From Macrolepiota albuminosa (taxonomy: Eukaryota > Basidiomycota > Agaricomycetes > Agaricales > Agaricaceae), in the NCBI GenBank assembly GCA_027475525.1, contig JAMWFC010000108.1, positions 621,811 to 685,810 on the forward strand: 64,000 bases of DNA. The letters run 5' to 3'. The notes beneath the pieces are model-generated. The model was not told the DNA's origin. It saw only the letters and a program-made list of their open reading frames with translations, and searched no databases. Below are positions 1-10,655 of the stretch, piece after piece. Each line of letters opens with the position of its first letter. Within the stretch, counting starts at the first letter, position 1. The position numbers were made by a program, and so were the translations under genes.

Positions 1-25
1 TTCGCTAACTGACCTGAATTGACAG

Positions 26-1500
26 GTATCACTTTCCTGCTCCCAAACTTGTTGGCATCCCTCGGCCTATTTCCACGCTGATCAATGGCATTGGTCGTTA
101 TGTCGGTGGCCCTCCCTCATCTCTCTCTGTGATCTCAGTTGTAAAGGGCCTAAGGTATCGTTTCCGCCTTGTCTCTATTTCATGTGACCCCAACTACAAT
201 TTCTCTATCGACGGTCACACGATGGTGCGTTGGATAATCCACATGCTCCAGGCTGCATTTGAATTTTCCTTGTTTCCTTTTCTCCATTAGACAATCATCG
301 AAGTCGACGGGGTCAACGTACAGCCTTTAAATATTGACTCGATCAGGATCTTTGCTGGACAGCGATACTCCTTTGTCTTAACGGCTGACCAGCCCATCAA
401 TAATTATTGGATACGTGCCGAGCCCAACATACCCATCGGAAAAACACAAAGCCCGTTTGACGGAGGCATAAACTCCGCCATCTTGCGATACACGGACGCA
501 CCTATTGAAGATCCAAACACTACCCAGACCCCAAACACCAAACCGTTACGAGAAACTGATCTACACCCTCTTACTAACCCAGCTGCGCCTGGCGTTCCCA
601 CTCCGGGAGACGCCGACGTCACTCTAACACTCGCCGTAGCGCATAACGTCCATACTGGCAAATTCACAATCAATGGGGCTTCCTTCCTTCCGCCCTCTGT
701 GCCTGCTCTGCTGCAGATCAAAAGCGGCGCGAAAACGCCCCAGGAACTGTATCCGCCGGAGAGCATCTATACATTGCCCAGGAACAAAGTCGTCGAAGTT
801 TCTATTCCTGGAGGTTCCCTGGGAAGTCCTGTAGGTGCTGTTTGACCTTTGATGAAATGTTGCTAAAATGGTTTTCTGAGCATCCTTTTCATCTGCATGG
901 GGTATGAAATTTGACTCGTCGTCGTCATCATTTAATACTGATCATTCGTCACACAGCATACTTTCTCTGTTATTCGAAGTGCCGGCAATTCAACGTACAA
1001 CTTTGTGAACCCTGTTCGTAGGGGAGACTTCTACTCCTTCATAGTTAATTTTTTGAACTCTCGAGCTCAATTACTGGTGCAGGTCAGACGTGATGTTGTT
1101 TCCATCGGCGGATCATACCAGGATAATGTGACGATTCGATTCACAACGGATAACCCTGGGCCTTGGATCTTTCATTGGTTCGTTGGATGCCTAGCCTTGT
1201 TTCAATTATCTGACAGTCCTTGAATATCATGACAGTCACATTGACTGGCACTTAGACGCGTACTTCCGTCGCAATTTTGACGATTCCTTGCTAATGATGA
1301 TTTTTATGCTTTTCCAGCGGTCTTGCCATTGTATTCGCAGAGGATGTACCAGACATTACTCGATTTCACCCACCACGTAAGACTTATCCGATTTCTGGGT
1401 TATAGTGGCTGGCATATTTGCTTAATGCACATATTCAGCATCCTGGGATATACTTTGTCCTGCTTTCAATGCCAGTAACCCTGATAAAAACTTGAACTGA
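26..1500 (+). CDS. Laccase (multicopper oxidase), 3' part of gene, eight exons
   Basis: Secreted blue-copper phenol oxidase (diphenol + O2 to quinone + water). The 5' part, with the first two copper motifs, lies before the window. Exons fit 26-224, 291-830, 881-901, 957-1013, 1083-1177, 1236-1259, 1318-1376 and 1439-1500, with GT..AG introns of about 50-69 bp and matching phases. They give about 351 residues of a protein usually near 500-520. The exon starting at 26 opens on Tyr-His of the family's WYH region. The third copper motif HPFHLHG is a whole seven-codon exon (881-901). The fourth, HCHIDWHL, is assembled across the introns at 1178 and 1260. The axial position ten residues after the copper Cys is Leu. 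The C-terminus resembles laccases and stops with TGA at 1498-1500. No premature stop is seen, so the gene looks intact in this part. Confidence 0.93.
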
Positions 1501-2270
1501 ATTTTTCCTTTTCCTACCACTACCAAAACTCGATATCCATTGTAATGCTGTTGTAGTCATCGCAGATACTTTCAAAAGCTTTACATCCATTTATACCTTT
1601 TTGTCACATAAATTTTCTTATTTATCACTTAGTCTCAGAATTAGATGTGTCAATACCTGCCATTTAGGTTCATTAGACATTGAAGGTGCGGGTGTGGGGT
1701 AGGGATTATCTGTTTGTATGGATGGTCTCATCAAAAACCCTAGGGCTTTCTATTTGAGAATAGACAAGGTTTTACTGGACTACAATGATTATTTTAGAGT
1801 GAGCAATGTATGAGGATAGATTGAAGTCAAATGCTTATATCAAGCATGTGTACTAACTGATATACTAGCAGAGACAATGTAAAGTCAAGTGCTTGTTATA
1901 TTCACAGACTGAGAATATAGAAAAGACTGGAAGTCATCATATACTGTAGACAAATAAACTAGATAGTACCAGGGATCCTTGCATTTAGTAGTACAGCAAT
2001 CAAGGACAATCCAGAGGTGAAAAAATAGTTACTGATCTGTGGATGTTTGGCTTGTAAATAATTAGCACTGGAACCTTTCTAATGGCTCATCAACTTCAAA
2101 TGATTATATCTTATGCTACAGCTCATTGTACAGCTTATTAAGACCTGTATTAATGTTAAATTACTAGAGTATAATAAATATTATCCTAAAGAGCTACTTG
2201 ATATATCAATTGATTTTTTTAAAAGCACCAAACATCAGAAAGGTTTTGACTGCCACTATAGTACAGTTTT
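1501..2270. other. AT-rich intergenic DNA, no gene seen
   Basis: Laccase 3' flank followed by AT-rich sequence with no convincing ORF, conserved motif or clear repeat. It ends where the relic LTR of element F begins at 2271. Confidence 0.6.
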
Positions 2271-2515
2271 TGTAAGGGCAACCTCTGGAGGTTGCAGCTA
2301 ATCACACAACTGGCAGAGAGAAATTCAAAGTATATTAGAACAGAACCAACAACAACAAGAAGCATAACTAATCACCTGGCAGAGGGAAATTCAAAGAGAA
2401 CAAGTCAAAGGATTCCTCTGCCACAGTGCAGTGCATCAGTGCAGTGGCAGTGGCATGGGAACAACTATACAGTATGTAAAACTTACCCTGGAATGAGTCA
2501 GAGGGGTCCTAAGAG
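2271..2515 (-). repeat. Relic LTR of chromovirus F (3' LTR side)
   Basis: On the plus strand it opens TGTAAGGGCAACCTCTGG and matches the reverse complement of the solo LTR at 43050-43567. Shared blocks include the CTGGCAGAG..AAATTCAAAG repeat and AAGAGAACAAGTC. It is strongly diverged and shorter than the 518 bp copy, so the right edge is approximate. It lies next to the F chromodomain relic, as a 3' LTR should. Confidence 0.65.
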
Positions 2516-2519
2516 CCTC

Positions 2520-2938
2520 TGGGAAGGTTAGGAGAAACCCTGGAAGTGCTGAGGAGTGCTGAGGGGTTTGCCAAGGTGTGCCAGAAAAGGAAGTCCTCTG
2601 ACATCATCCCCTCTTAGAGTGCAGTGCCTCAATGAATGGGGTAGAATAACTCCCAAATAGCATGGTTGACTTGGTAGATGACTTGGATGGCTCATGGTGC
2701 ATTGGAGTAGATGTGGTGAAACTCTCAGGCAAGGGCTGGTGCATGGACATCCTTGAAAGGTTCTCAGAATATGTTCTTGATATTGTAGCCTTTCCACTTC
2801 ATCTTGTACTGTAGTTTGCAGCAAAAGATATAGCTGTCCAGTATCTTCTCAGCCTCATACTCTGGCCCATCCTCTGTGAGGTCAGAGGCAGCAAGGCTTC
2901 ATGTCTGGGTATTGAGTTGTCCAGAGCAGGCAAGAGCT
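2520..2938 (-). pseudogene. Chromodomain end of a Ty3/Gypsy integrase (relic F)
   Basis: On the minus strand between about 2870 and 2700 the translation reads like a chromodomain: EYEAEKILDS, then KLQYKMKWKGYN, then EPFKDVHAPALA. Several in-frame stops show it is dead. Chromodomains at the integrase C-terminus direct chromoviruses to marked chromatin. The upstream integrase core is found 11.4 kb away at 14347-14868, because element A inserted between the two parts. Confidence 0.7.
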
Positions 2939-3206
2939 TGAAACAATGTCAAGAATCAGGTTAGCCTTACGGTCACACCAACAGAACCAGATCGATATTC
3001 GATTCTAGTACTACGAGTATGACAGTAAAATTGGCTGCCTTATGTAAGGCAGCCAGCATGTATGTAGAGTAATAATAATTAACTAATATACGAGTATGAC
3101 AGTAAAATTGGCTGCCTTATGTAAGGCAGCCAGCATGTATGTAGAGTAATAATAATTAACTAATATACGTGTATATTAATTAATTAACTAGGTATAATCT
3201 GTTACA
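2939..3206 (-). repeat. LTR of element A (3' LTR)
   Basis: It starts TGAAACAATGTC and ends GTTACA on the plus strand. It contains a perfect 15 bp palindromic-type motif GGCTGCCTTA/TAAGGCAGCC near 3031-3053. One 77 bp block (3014-3090) is repeated at 3091-3167; the partner LTR has it once. Confidence 0.9.
3014..3167. repeat. 77 bp tandem duplication 1 (LTR of A)
   Basis: Perfect 77 bp copies at 3014 and 3091. Single in the partner LTR. Confidence 0.95.
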
Positions 3207-3220
3207 TGCCCCCCTTTGAG
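3207..3220 (-). other. Polypurine tract of element A
   Basis: Directly inside the 3' LTR, the minus strand reads CTCAAAGGGGGGGCA. This is the usual purine run that primes plus-strand DNA synthesis in LTR retrotransposons. Confidence 0.75.
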
Positions 3221-3398
3221 ACTGGTAGCCAGTCTCGATGTAAGGAGGGACACGTTTTTGTCCGGGTCACTACTTAAGTCAATGTGGAGGAGCGCTGGTC
3301 CTCCACGGCTCAAAAATGTCCAAGTCATCTGTCAAAAAATACAACGCCGACGTTAACCGACAGTATGAATTGAAAAGGAGATGAGCCGCCTACAAAAT

Positions 3399-6300
3399 TT
3401 ACGCAGACGGCGGACGCGACAACTCGCGAGCCGTATCAATCCTCATCTCAGTGTCGACGTTAACCGAGGATGATGAGGCGACGGGACCCGACGATGTTGA
3501 GGCTGTAGGAGCCTGAACTGACGTGGAGGGGTGTGACGGAGAGGGGGGATAGAGCCCGTGTCGAGAGCGGCGTTGCCATAAGTCTCGACGGTTGGGGTTC
3601 ATCCCCACCGGATAATATAGTCCACTTTCAAGGTACTCATGACCTTGATCGGATTCACGGGTGAGCAGTGCGTGGAGACAAATCATATCATCGTCCGTGG
3701 GCAATCGCCAATCGTCCCACCATGTGATGGCTGCGGGCTCTCCATAGAGGTCCAGTCGACGATGACGTTCATCGTCGACCTCACGGAACTGGTCAATGGA
3801 GGCTGTGGCCGCAAGGAACTGGTTCTTGAGGTAGACCACGCCGAAGGTATAGGCGTGGTCCACCCACTCGATAGGTACGCGGTTGGCTATCATAGCCCGT
3901 AGCACGTCAGCATCGGTGATGTTGACGGCATTAGCCGCACCCACTCGATAGGTACGCGGTTGGCTATCATAGCCCGTAGCACGTCAGCATCGGTGATGTT
4001 GACGGCATTAGCCGCATCAAAGTACGGGGGTCGGAACTGGACGTCAGTCCAGCTCATGGGTACGAATGGGTTGCTGGGGTTGGCAGCGTCGTAATCCACG
4101 ACCGCCTCACGATACAGCCCAGGACGCGCGAGAATCAAGGCTAACAGCCTTGCAAAGCGTCCCCAAGCTCTTCCCGAAGGGGACAGTCCACGCGTCAGGG
4201 CATGGCCCAGCAGAGTACGCCAGTGAATGCGGTAAGCCTGATCCACTGCAATGCCGTATACCGAATTCATCATCCCTGGTCGACAGAAGTAGAGAACGTT
4301 CTGCGCCAGCTTGTCCAGATCGAAGGTGAAACGTACACCTTCGGAATCAAACCCGGAAAGCGTAAAAAACGGTCTTCCGGCTCGGTCCTTCCATCGCAGG
4401 TACCCGTCTGGGGTCGGCATGACCGCGATGTTCATGTGGTGGGATGATAGATCCAGAGGGGGCGAAATGTGCTCGTACTCTGGTGAACACACCAGAGTCA
4501 TCGTCCTATCCCTCACCGACGTATAATAGTTGATACTGATGCGCTGAAACTCGCGCAACAGATAATAGGCCTCAGTGCGCAAAGACACTGACATAAACTT
4601 GTTCTGCGAAAGCTCATAAAGCTTTCGCAACTGCTGGGGATTCATCGGGAATCCCCTCGGCACCACTCGATTCAACTCCTTTGAGGTATGGTGATACCTC
4701 TCTCCCTTTTCCTCCTCGTGCGCCTTCGCGGCCAAGGCTTCATCGCTCACAAATACTGTATTAGTGAGCCGGGAGTAATAGAAATGGCGGTCGAGTGCCC
4801 CGCCGTAGAACCAGTTGGACCGCTCCACCAGCGTCCCGCTGACAAACACCCCGAGGCCATCAGGAATACGGCCTGTGGCCTGCTCCTCCCGGTCTTTATC
4901 GACCTTTGCCTGCCGGGCGGCCTCGTGCTTCCTCCGAGCCTCCTTCTTGCGTTTCTTGTCTAAACGCACTCGGCGTTTAGCGGGGGTTTCTCCTTCTGAG
5001 GGGGTCTCATCTGATGACTCCCCATAATCACTCCTGTCGCTCGGTTCATTCAGACCGAGCGCAGCCAACGTTAAGAGTCGCCCTTCGACCTCGGCGTCCA
5101 TCCTCGTGTCCTTTATGGGGACCGCAGACGCATACGCCCTCAGTGGTGCCTTGAACTGCACCACTGCTCCAAACCGCATCACAACTCTGTCTGCTCCTCG
5201 CGGAACATCTGCTCCAAACTCCACTTCCGACAGGACCACCTCATCCTGCCGCTTCGCCCCTGACTGCTGGGAGGGCGCATGTGTTGACGAGGAAACTCCA
5301 CTTCCGACAGGACCACCTCATCCTGCCGCTTCGCCCCTGACTGCTGGGAGGGCGCATGTGTTGACGAGGACAGTCCTTGTAAACTGTTGTCAACCTCCAC
5401 GAGCTCGTCATGTAACTCAGCCGGGCTCGGAGTGAGCTCTCCCGATTCCCGCACCTCAACTTCCGGTCCTGCATCTCGTGCTCTGAGGCGTTTTGCCTCA
5501 GGTTGCTCCAACGACGACGACGGACGCTTCTTCATAGCGTTCATAAATATCTTAATAGTATTGTCGTTACGCTGCTGCAGCATAACAATCTCATCGAGCA
5601 GGCCCGTAATCACCACCTGAGCCACTGGATCCGCCAAAAACGCGGACTCCGGTGGTACTCGCTGGCCGGCAGTTATGAGGCGTCTCCAGACTGCCTCTGC
5701 CTGAGGGTCCAACACCTCCGACGGCGTTCCGATCTCTTTTCCTTTTCCTTTATGAGGCGTCTCCAGACTGCCTCTGCCTGAGGGTCCAACACCTCCGACG
5801 GCGTTCCGATCTCTTTTCCTTTTCCTTTCTCCGCGTACGAAAAGCGCCGCGGAGATGGTGCACGACGGGGTGACGGAGAGGCCCGTTGAGGCGGTGTTCG
5901 AGGTCGGGTTTGACCTCGATTTTGCATCCTCGCTGCCGGCTCATCCTGTCTGCGCCCAACCATTTCCCGAGGCCCGCCTCCTCGTGCCCCGGTACTCCTC
6001 GGAGGCGATCGCCTCCAGTCTCTTCTATACGTCTCTTGCGGGGGCGGCGTCCTTTCTCGCTGTCGTCGAGGTTGCACCACCTTGCCCTTTACTTGCTGTT
6101 GACGCCCCGCGTCATCGTCCACGTCCATGGGTGCTACCTGTGGCGCAGTTAGTGCTTTCTCATCCGAAAGGAGTGTACTTGCACTCTGGGTCTGCGTCTG
6201 CTGCATCGGCATTGGCATTCCCCACATAACCTGTCCCCCCATCTGCTGTCCAGGACCAGCTGGTCCTGGGAAATACGGCATCTGGAAGAACGGCAGGTAA

Positions 6301-6485
6301 AACTGCGGAGGTTGTCCAAATTGGGCTGGGTTCTGCCCAAACTGGGACACCACTGGATACGACGCCACAGTTGGCGTCGTTACAGGCTGCTGAATGTTTT
6401 GCTGGGGGCGATCCCCCCCTCCTCCAGAACCCTGTGGGTTCTGAGGCTGCTGCTCACCGGCCATATGCTGGTAAGAGTACGACAT
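3399..6485 (-). CDS. ORF3 of element A: large extra protein in the env position, function unknown
   Basis: Begins at 6485 with MSYSYQHMAGEQQ and ends at 3399. The reading frame is broken only at three 77 bp tandem duplications (3861, 5216, 5674). Dropping one copy of each gives 2856 nt, exactly 952 codons with stop. The N-terminal third is Gln/Pro/Gly-rich, then Arg/Ser/Pro-rich (likely nuclear or nucleic-acid binding). A short conserved stretch follows (VPPESAFLADPVAQVV), then a Lys/Arg-rich segment near 4970-4900. The C-terminal half is well conserved with element B's ORF3: IPDGLGV, LTNTVFV, IHWRTLLGHAL, ARPGLYREAV, VDHAYTFGVVYL. I see no signal peptide, membrane segment or enzyme motif, so it does not look like an envelope protein. 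The family is not recognised. A chaperone, packaging or host-interaction role would be a guess. Confidence 0.75.
3861..4014. repeat. 77 bp tandem duplication 2 (ORF3 of A)
   Basis: Perfect copies at 3861 and 3938. Breaks ORF3; one copy restores the frame. Confidence 0.95.
5216..5369. repeat. 77 bp tandem duplication 3 (ORF3 of A)
   Basis: Perfect copies at 5216 and 5293. Breaks ORF3. Confidence 0.95.
5674..5827. repeat. 77 bp tandem duplication 4 (ORF3 of A)
   Basis: Perfect copies at 5674 and 5751. Breaks ORF3. Confidence 0.95.
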
Positions 6486-6716
6486 GGTATCACAAAAAAC
6501 GTCGACGTGTTGGTGGGAAAAAACACACTAAATTCCCCATCATCAGGTTACATAACCTGATCCGACCCTCTCCTCTGCATCATGATCCGCGTTATCTCAT
6601 CAGATAGATCTACGTCCATCTTATCTATCTGGACAACTTGTGATCCGATCAGGATCAGATACTTGGTCGATCCGAGATCCGACTGATCTGGCCTTCATCT
6701 TATCACTGCCATCAAT
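6486..6716 (-). promoter_or_regulatory. Spacer between pol and ORF3 with five GATCCG motifs
   Basis: GATCCG occurs at 6559, 6584, 6642, 6669 and 6676, mixed with GATCAG/AGATC variants and TTATCTATCT. The cluster lies just upstream (minus strand) of the ORF3 start at 6485. A binding-site array or ORF3 promoter is an inference. Element B's shorter spacer does not show the same array. Confidence 0.35.
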
Positions 6717-9700
6717 CTAAGCACGTGAGCGCTTAGCAAGCTGATTTGGGCGCTTCACGCCCTGCAGTTCTAAGTACCGATCCAATGCTGCCAACTTGGC
6801 ACATGTGTGGTACGACTCCCATGTCGTATCACCTGCACTCCACCGCACCTCGAATTCGAGGTGCGTTCCTTCCTGCCACCGATGGCCCAGGATGTCCTCG
6901 ACGAACCATTCTTGTTCGTCACTGGCACCGAAATCATATGGCTCGGGAGTCACCCGATTAGGGAACATAGCATCATCGTTTGCGTTATACCGCCTAAGTA
7001 ACGATACGTGGAACTTAGGCACAATCCGACGTGCTTGCAGAGCTGCAGGCAGCTCCAGGACATAGTTCGACGTGCTTGGTTCCGCGACCAAGACTCTGTA
7101 TGGTCCAATGAACTTTGGACACAGCTTTCTCGCTCTTCCTTTCGGAAGATTCAAGTTCTCCGTCGACAGGTACACTAACGTCCCGGGCGTTAGTTCTGGT
7201 TCCTCACTTCGCCTATCATTTGCATGTCGTGCCTGTACAACACGCGCGGCAATGATTGCATCGTGTGCATTGGCTAGATTCGCCAATGCTTGCTGTGCAA
7301 AGTCCTTTACCCCTTTGTGAACGGCTCCGTCTGCCTTTAGTTCGCGCAGCATGGAGGGCATGTACCCTCCATTGAGCTCGAACGGTGCATATTTCGTGGT
7401 CTCAGACACGCTCGCGTTGATCGCGAACTCAGTTAGCGGTATTCTATCCACCCAGTCACGTTGGTCCGGTCAGACCACCGTACGAAAGATCTGGGCAATA
7501 CTTCTATTCGCTCGCTCTGTCTGTCCATCCATCTGCGGATGAAACGAAGTAGACATGAGTAGTTTAGCTCCCAGGAGCTTGTGAAGTTCTCGCCACCAGT
7601 GAGATGTAAACTTGGTGTCTCGATCGCTCACGATCGAACTTGGAAGGCCATGTAGCCTTACAATCTCCTTCAAGTAGATCCAGGATAACGCGGACGCCGT
7701 AATGGTTGTGTGCACTGGTATCAAATGTACCATACTCGTCATTCGGCAAATGACCACCCAAAGGTAGTTATACCCTTTGGACTCGGGGAATGGACCAACA
7801 AAGTCCATTCCAATGGAGTCCCACGGCTTCGTCGGGATGGGCAGGGAATGCAACTTCCCTGCTGGCTTCCTATTGCTGGTCTTCGACCGCTGGCAGGCCT
7901 TGCAGGTCTGGCAGAACTGCATCACTTCTTTCTGCATCTGAGGCCACCAGTACCACTGCCTCAGGTATTCTAGTGTTTTGTTGGTTCCAAAGTGACCAAC
8001 AACCTCATGAGCTTGAGTGACAACCTTAGTGAGCAGTGCTCGGTCGCGTGGTAAGCACACCACGTCGTGTCCTCAAACATTCGTTATCCGGACTAGTCCG
8101 TTCTCATCCACGCTGAAGCGTGGATGGGCGTCTGCGTTCTGCCGGATTTCCGTGTAGAACGCATCGCGTCTATAGCCCCTCATCACCTTCTGGAGGTACT
8201 CATCGGTTTGAGGGACAGGAGGGTTACGATACTCTCCTGTAGGCGATAACGCGTCAGCGAGCGTCATGTCGTGGCTATCCGGTCCACGACTGCTTCCAGT
8301 CTCACTTTGGTGTGGCCTTGTCGCCTCCTTTTGCTGGGCCTGCTCCAGTTGCTCAGCCTCTATGTCGCGGCCCTCTTGCCGCTCTTGCAGTCGTCGACTG
8401 CGTCGCAGTTCGGTAGCTTGCATAGCCCGAAGCTCGACCACATGCTCCTTCACCTCTCTGTAGCGATGATACGGAAGATCATCGCCATGAGGATCAATAC
8501 GAATGTCCGCATCGACATACTCATGCGTATCATGGTGTTCGCCTGCTCTATCGCTCTCGAAGTACCTCGAGAGACAGTCCGCCACCTTGTTCAGTTCGCC
8601 TTTGACATATGTGATGTCAAAGTTGTAGCGAGACATATAGTCAATCCACCGGCGTTGCCGGGGGGACAACGTTGCTTGAGTCTTGAAGAACTCAAGTGCT
8701 TTATGGTCGGTAATGATGTGGATCTTATATCCCATCAATTTATCTTCCCACTTAAGTAGCGCCTCAAGTATCGCCAGCGTTTCAAGCTCATGGACCGCAT
8801 AATTCTGTTGGGCCGAGGTGAACTTCCTCGACATGAACCCTGCAGGCCGACAATTTTGCCATGAGCTTCCCTGGCCGTACATTGCACCTACTCCGGTCTT
8901 TGAGGCATCACAGATGAGCCAAATCGGCTCATCACGTCGGGGATCTATGGGACGAATGACTGGTGTCTTTGAGCAGATCCTCTTGATCATCTCAAAACAT
9001 CGTTGATGTATAGGTCTCCATATAAATGGAGCACCATTCTGAGTAATAGACATCAACGGTCCAGTATATGCTGTTATATCAGGCAGACAATTGCCGATAT
9101 AGTTCACTAGTCCCACGAATCTCTGCACATCATTATAGTTACGAGGCACACGCCATTCGCGTATGCGATCGATTTTGTCCTGGTCAGGGTGAATACCCTG
9201 ACTATCAATCTTGTGTCCGAGGCAATCCACTGTCTCGGCATATAGTTCGCATTTCTTCCACTTGAGGTATAGCAAGTTAGACCTCAGTCGCTCGAAAATG
9301 ACACGAAGATGCTCTTCGTGTTCTTCGATTGAATCGGAGTATATGAATATGTCGTCCAAATAGATATGGACGAACCTCCCGATAACATCCCGGAAGATGG
9401 AGGTCATCAACCTCTGAAATGTCGCAGGAGCATTGCAATCTCCTATCTGCATAATGTTGCTCACATATGTTCCCGTGATTGACGAGAACACTGTCTTTGG
9501 GATATCAGACAAGCGAATTCTCACTTGCTCATACGCATCCGTCAGGTCAATTTTCGACCTGAACTTTGCTCTCGCCACATCTTCTCGAATCACTTCCTGA
9601 TCCGGAAGTGGCGTCACGTCCTTCACGGTGTTGTCATTGCGTTGGCGTGCATCCAACGCCGTCCTTAATGTACCATCTTTCTTCGGAATGCACAATAGCG

Positions 9701-10652
9701 GAGCAGCTTGGGAGGCTGGTTGAGCCTCCCACCAGTGGGCTCTCAGGTACCGATTGGTCTTGTCTCGGAGCTGCTGCTGCAGCGCCATTGGACATTGAGG
9801 CAAATGATATTTATACACCTTATTCTCATCAATAAGGTTGATTTCATGGTTGACCTCTCGCCAAGGAGGTAACTCCTCCTTGGTTCCGTTCAGAATATCC
9901 GCAAATTCCTGCTGCCACTGCAATCGTAGGTCCGGAATGTCCTCCTTTGTAAAACCACTGGTTTTACCTTTGCCCTTCCGGTCCACATCCTTGCCTGGGT
10001 GCCCAGACAGCTTTGCTTGTACGGCTGGACGGCCATACTTCTCTCTGAGGGCAGTAATCCTCAGCTCGCTGTCATCCGGCGTGTGCAGTCGCACAGGCAC
10101 TTCCTTCTTACTTCTCCGCGACGTCACAGATAGTCCGTCGAAGAACACCTCACTCGGCGACGATATCTCGTCGTCACTAGCCTGACGATACGACTCCTCC
10201 TTCGACGTCCATCGTGGTCCATTCCACGCATACATCGACACCACTAGGTCATTCCACTCAGCAGGCATTCGTGGATCAAATGCCCATTCAAATGTGGGAT
10301 GAGGTACTGGTCGATCCCAGATTGACCGATTCGTATGTGTGGAGGACGCCTCATCCTCCAACAGTCCTTGATCGTCGTCATCTGTTACCAAGTCCTCAAC
10401 CTTCACTCGCGACGACGTCGGTTGGCACTCTGTGCTTGCCGCATGCTGAGGCCGCTTGTCCTCAGACTTACTCTGCTTTTCACACTTCATCTCCTTCATC
10501 TCGGGGCTCTCCCCCCTCTTCAGAGTACGTTCGTACTCTACAGCTTCGCTTTCCAGCATCAACACCGCCGGACTATCCATGGGCAAGCTCACACGAGCTT
10601 GCTCTTCATCCTCTCCATCCTCAACCGTAGGCGAGTTCTTGCCTCCGTCTAG
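6717..10652 (-). pseudogene. Element A pol: RT, RNase H, integrase, chromodomain
   Basis: Same frame as gag, entered through the TGA at 10655-10653. The first Met is at 10592. RT motifs: LTDAYEQVRI and the catalytic YLDD box near 9360. RNase H follows (LICDASKTGVGAMYG, ITDHKALEFF). The integrase has an HHCC finger (HEVVGHFG .. CQTCKACQ) near 8000-7900 and a DDE core: MDFVGPF, VSDRDTKF, TERANRS. A chromodomain follows near 6900 (WFVEDILGHRW .. FEVRW .. TTWES). Two in-frame TGA stops at 8073-8075 and 7470-7472 fall where element B encodes integrase without a break. The second replaces an Arg present in B (VVRPDQ). Both fit CGA-to-TGA change. Otherwise the gene is full length. Confidence 0.9.
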
Positions 10653-10655
10653 TCA
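10646..10655 (-). other. Candidate stop-codon readthrough site, UGA-CUA-G
   Basis: The gag-protease frame ends in TGA followed by CTAGAC, and pol continues in the same frame. UGA followed by CUA is a known leaky context, used in fungi to make peroxisomal isoforms of glycolytic enzymes. Element B has a stop at the aligned position (53051-53049), TGA followed by CTT. Confidence 0.6.

Noticed and set aside
1..25. Start codon for the laccase inside the window
   Set aside because: The first bases are intron sequence ending GACAG. The signal peptide and first two copper motifs are missing, so the gene starts upstream.
3399..6485. ORF3 as a retroviral-type envelope gene
   Set aside because: Position fits, but there is no signal peptide, transmembrane segment or cleavage-site pattern, and the protein is basic and Arg/Ser/Pro-rich.
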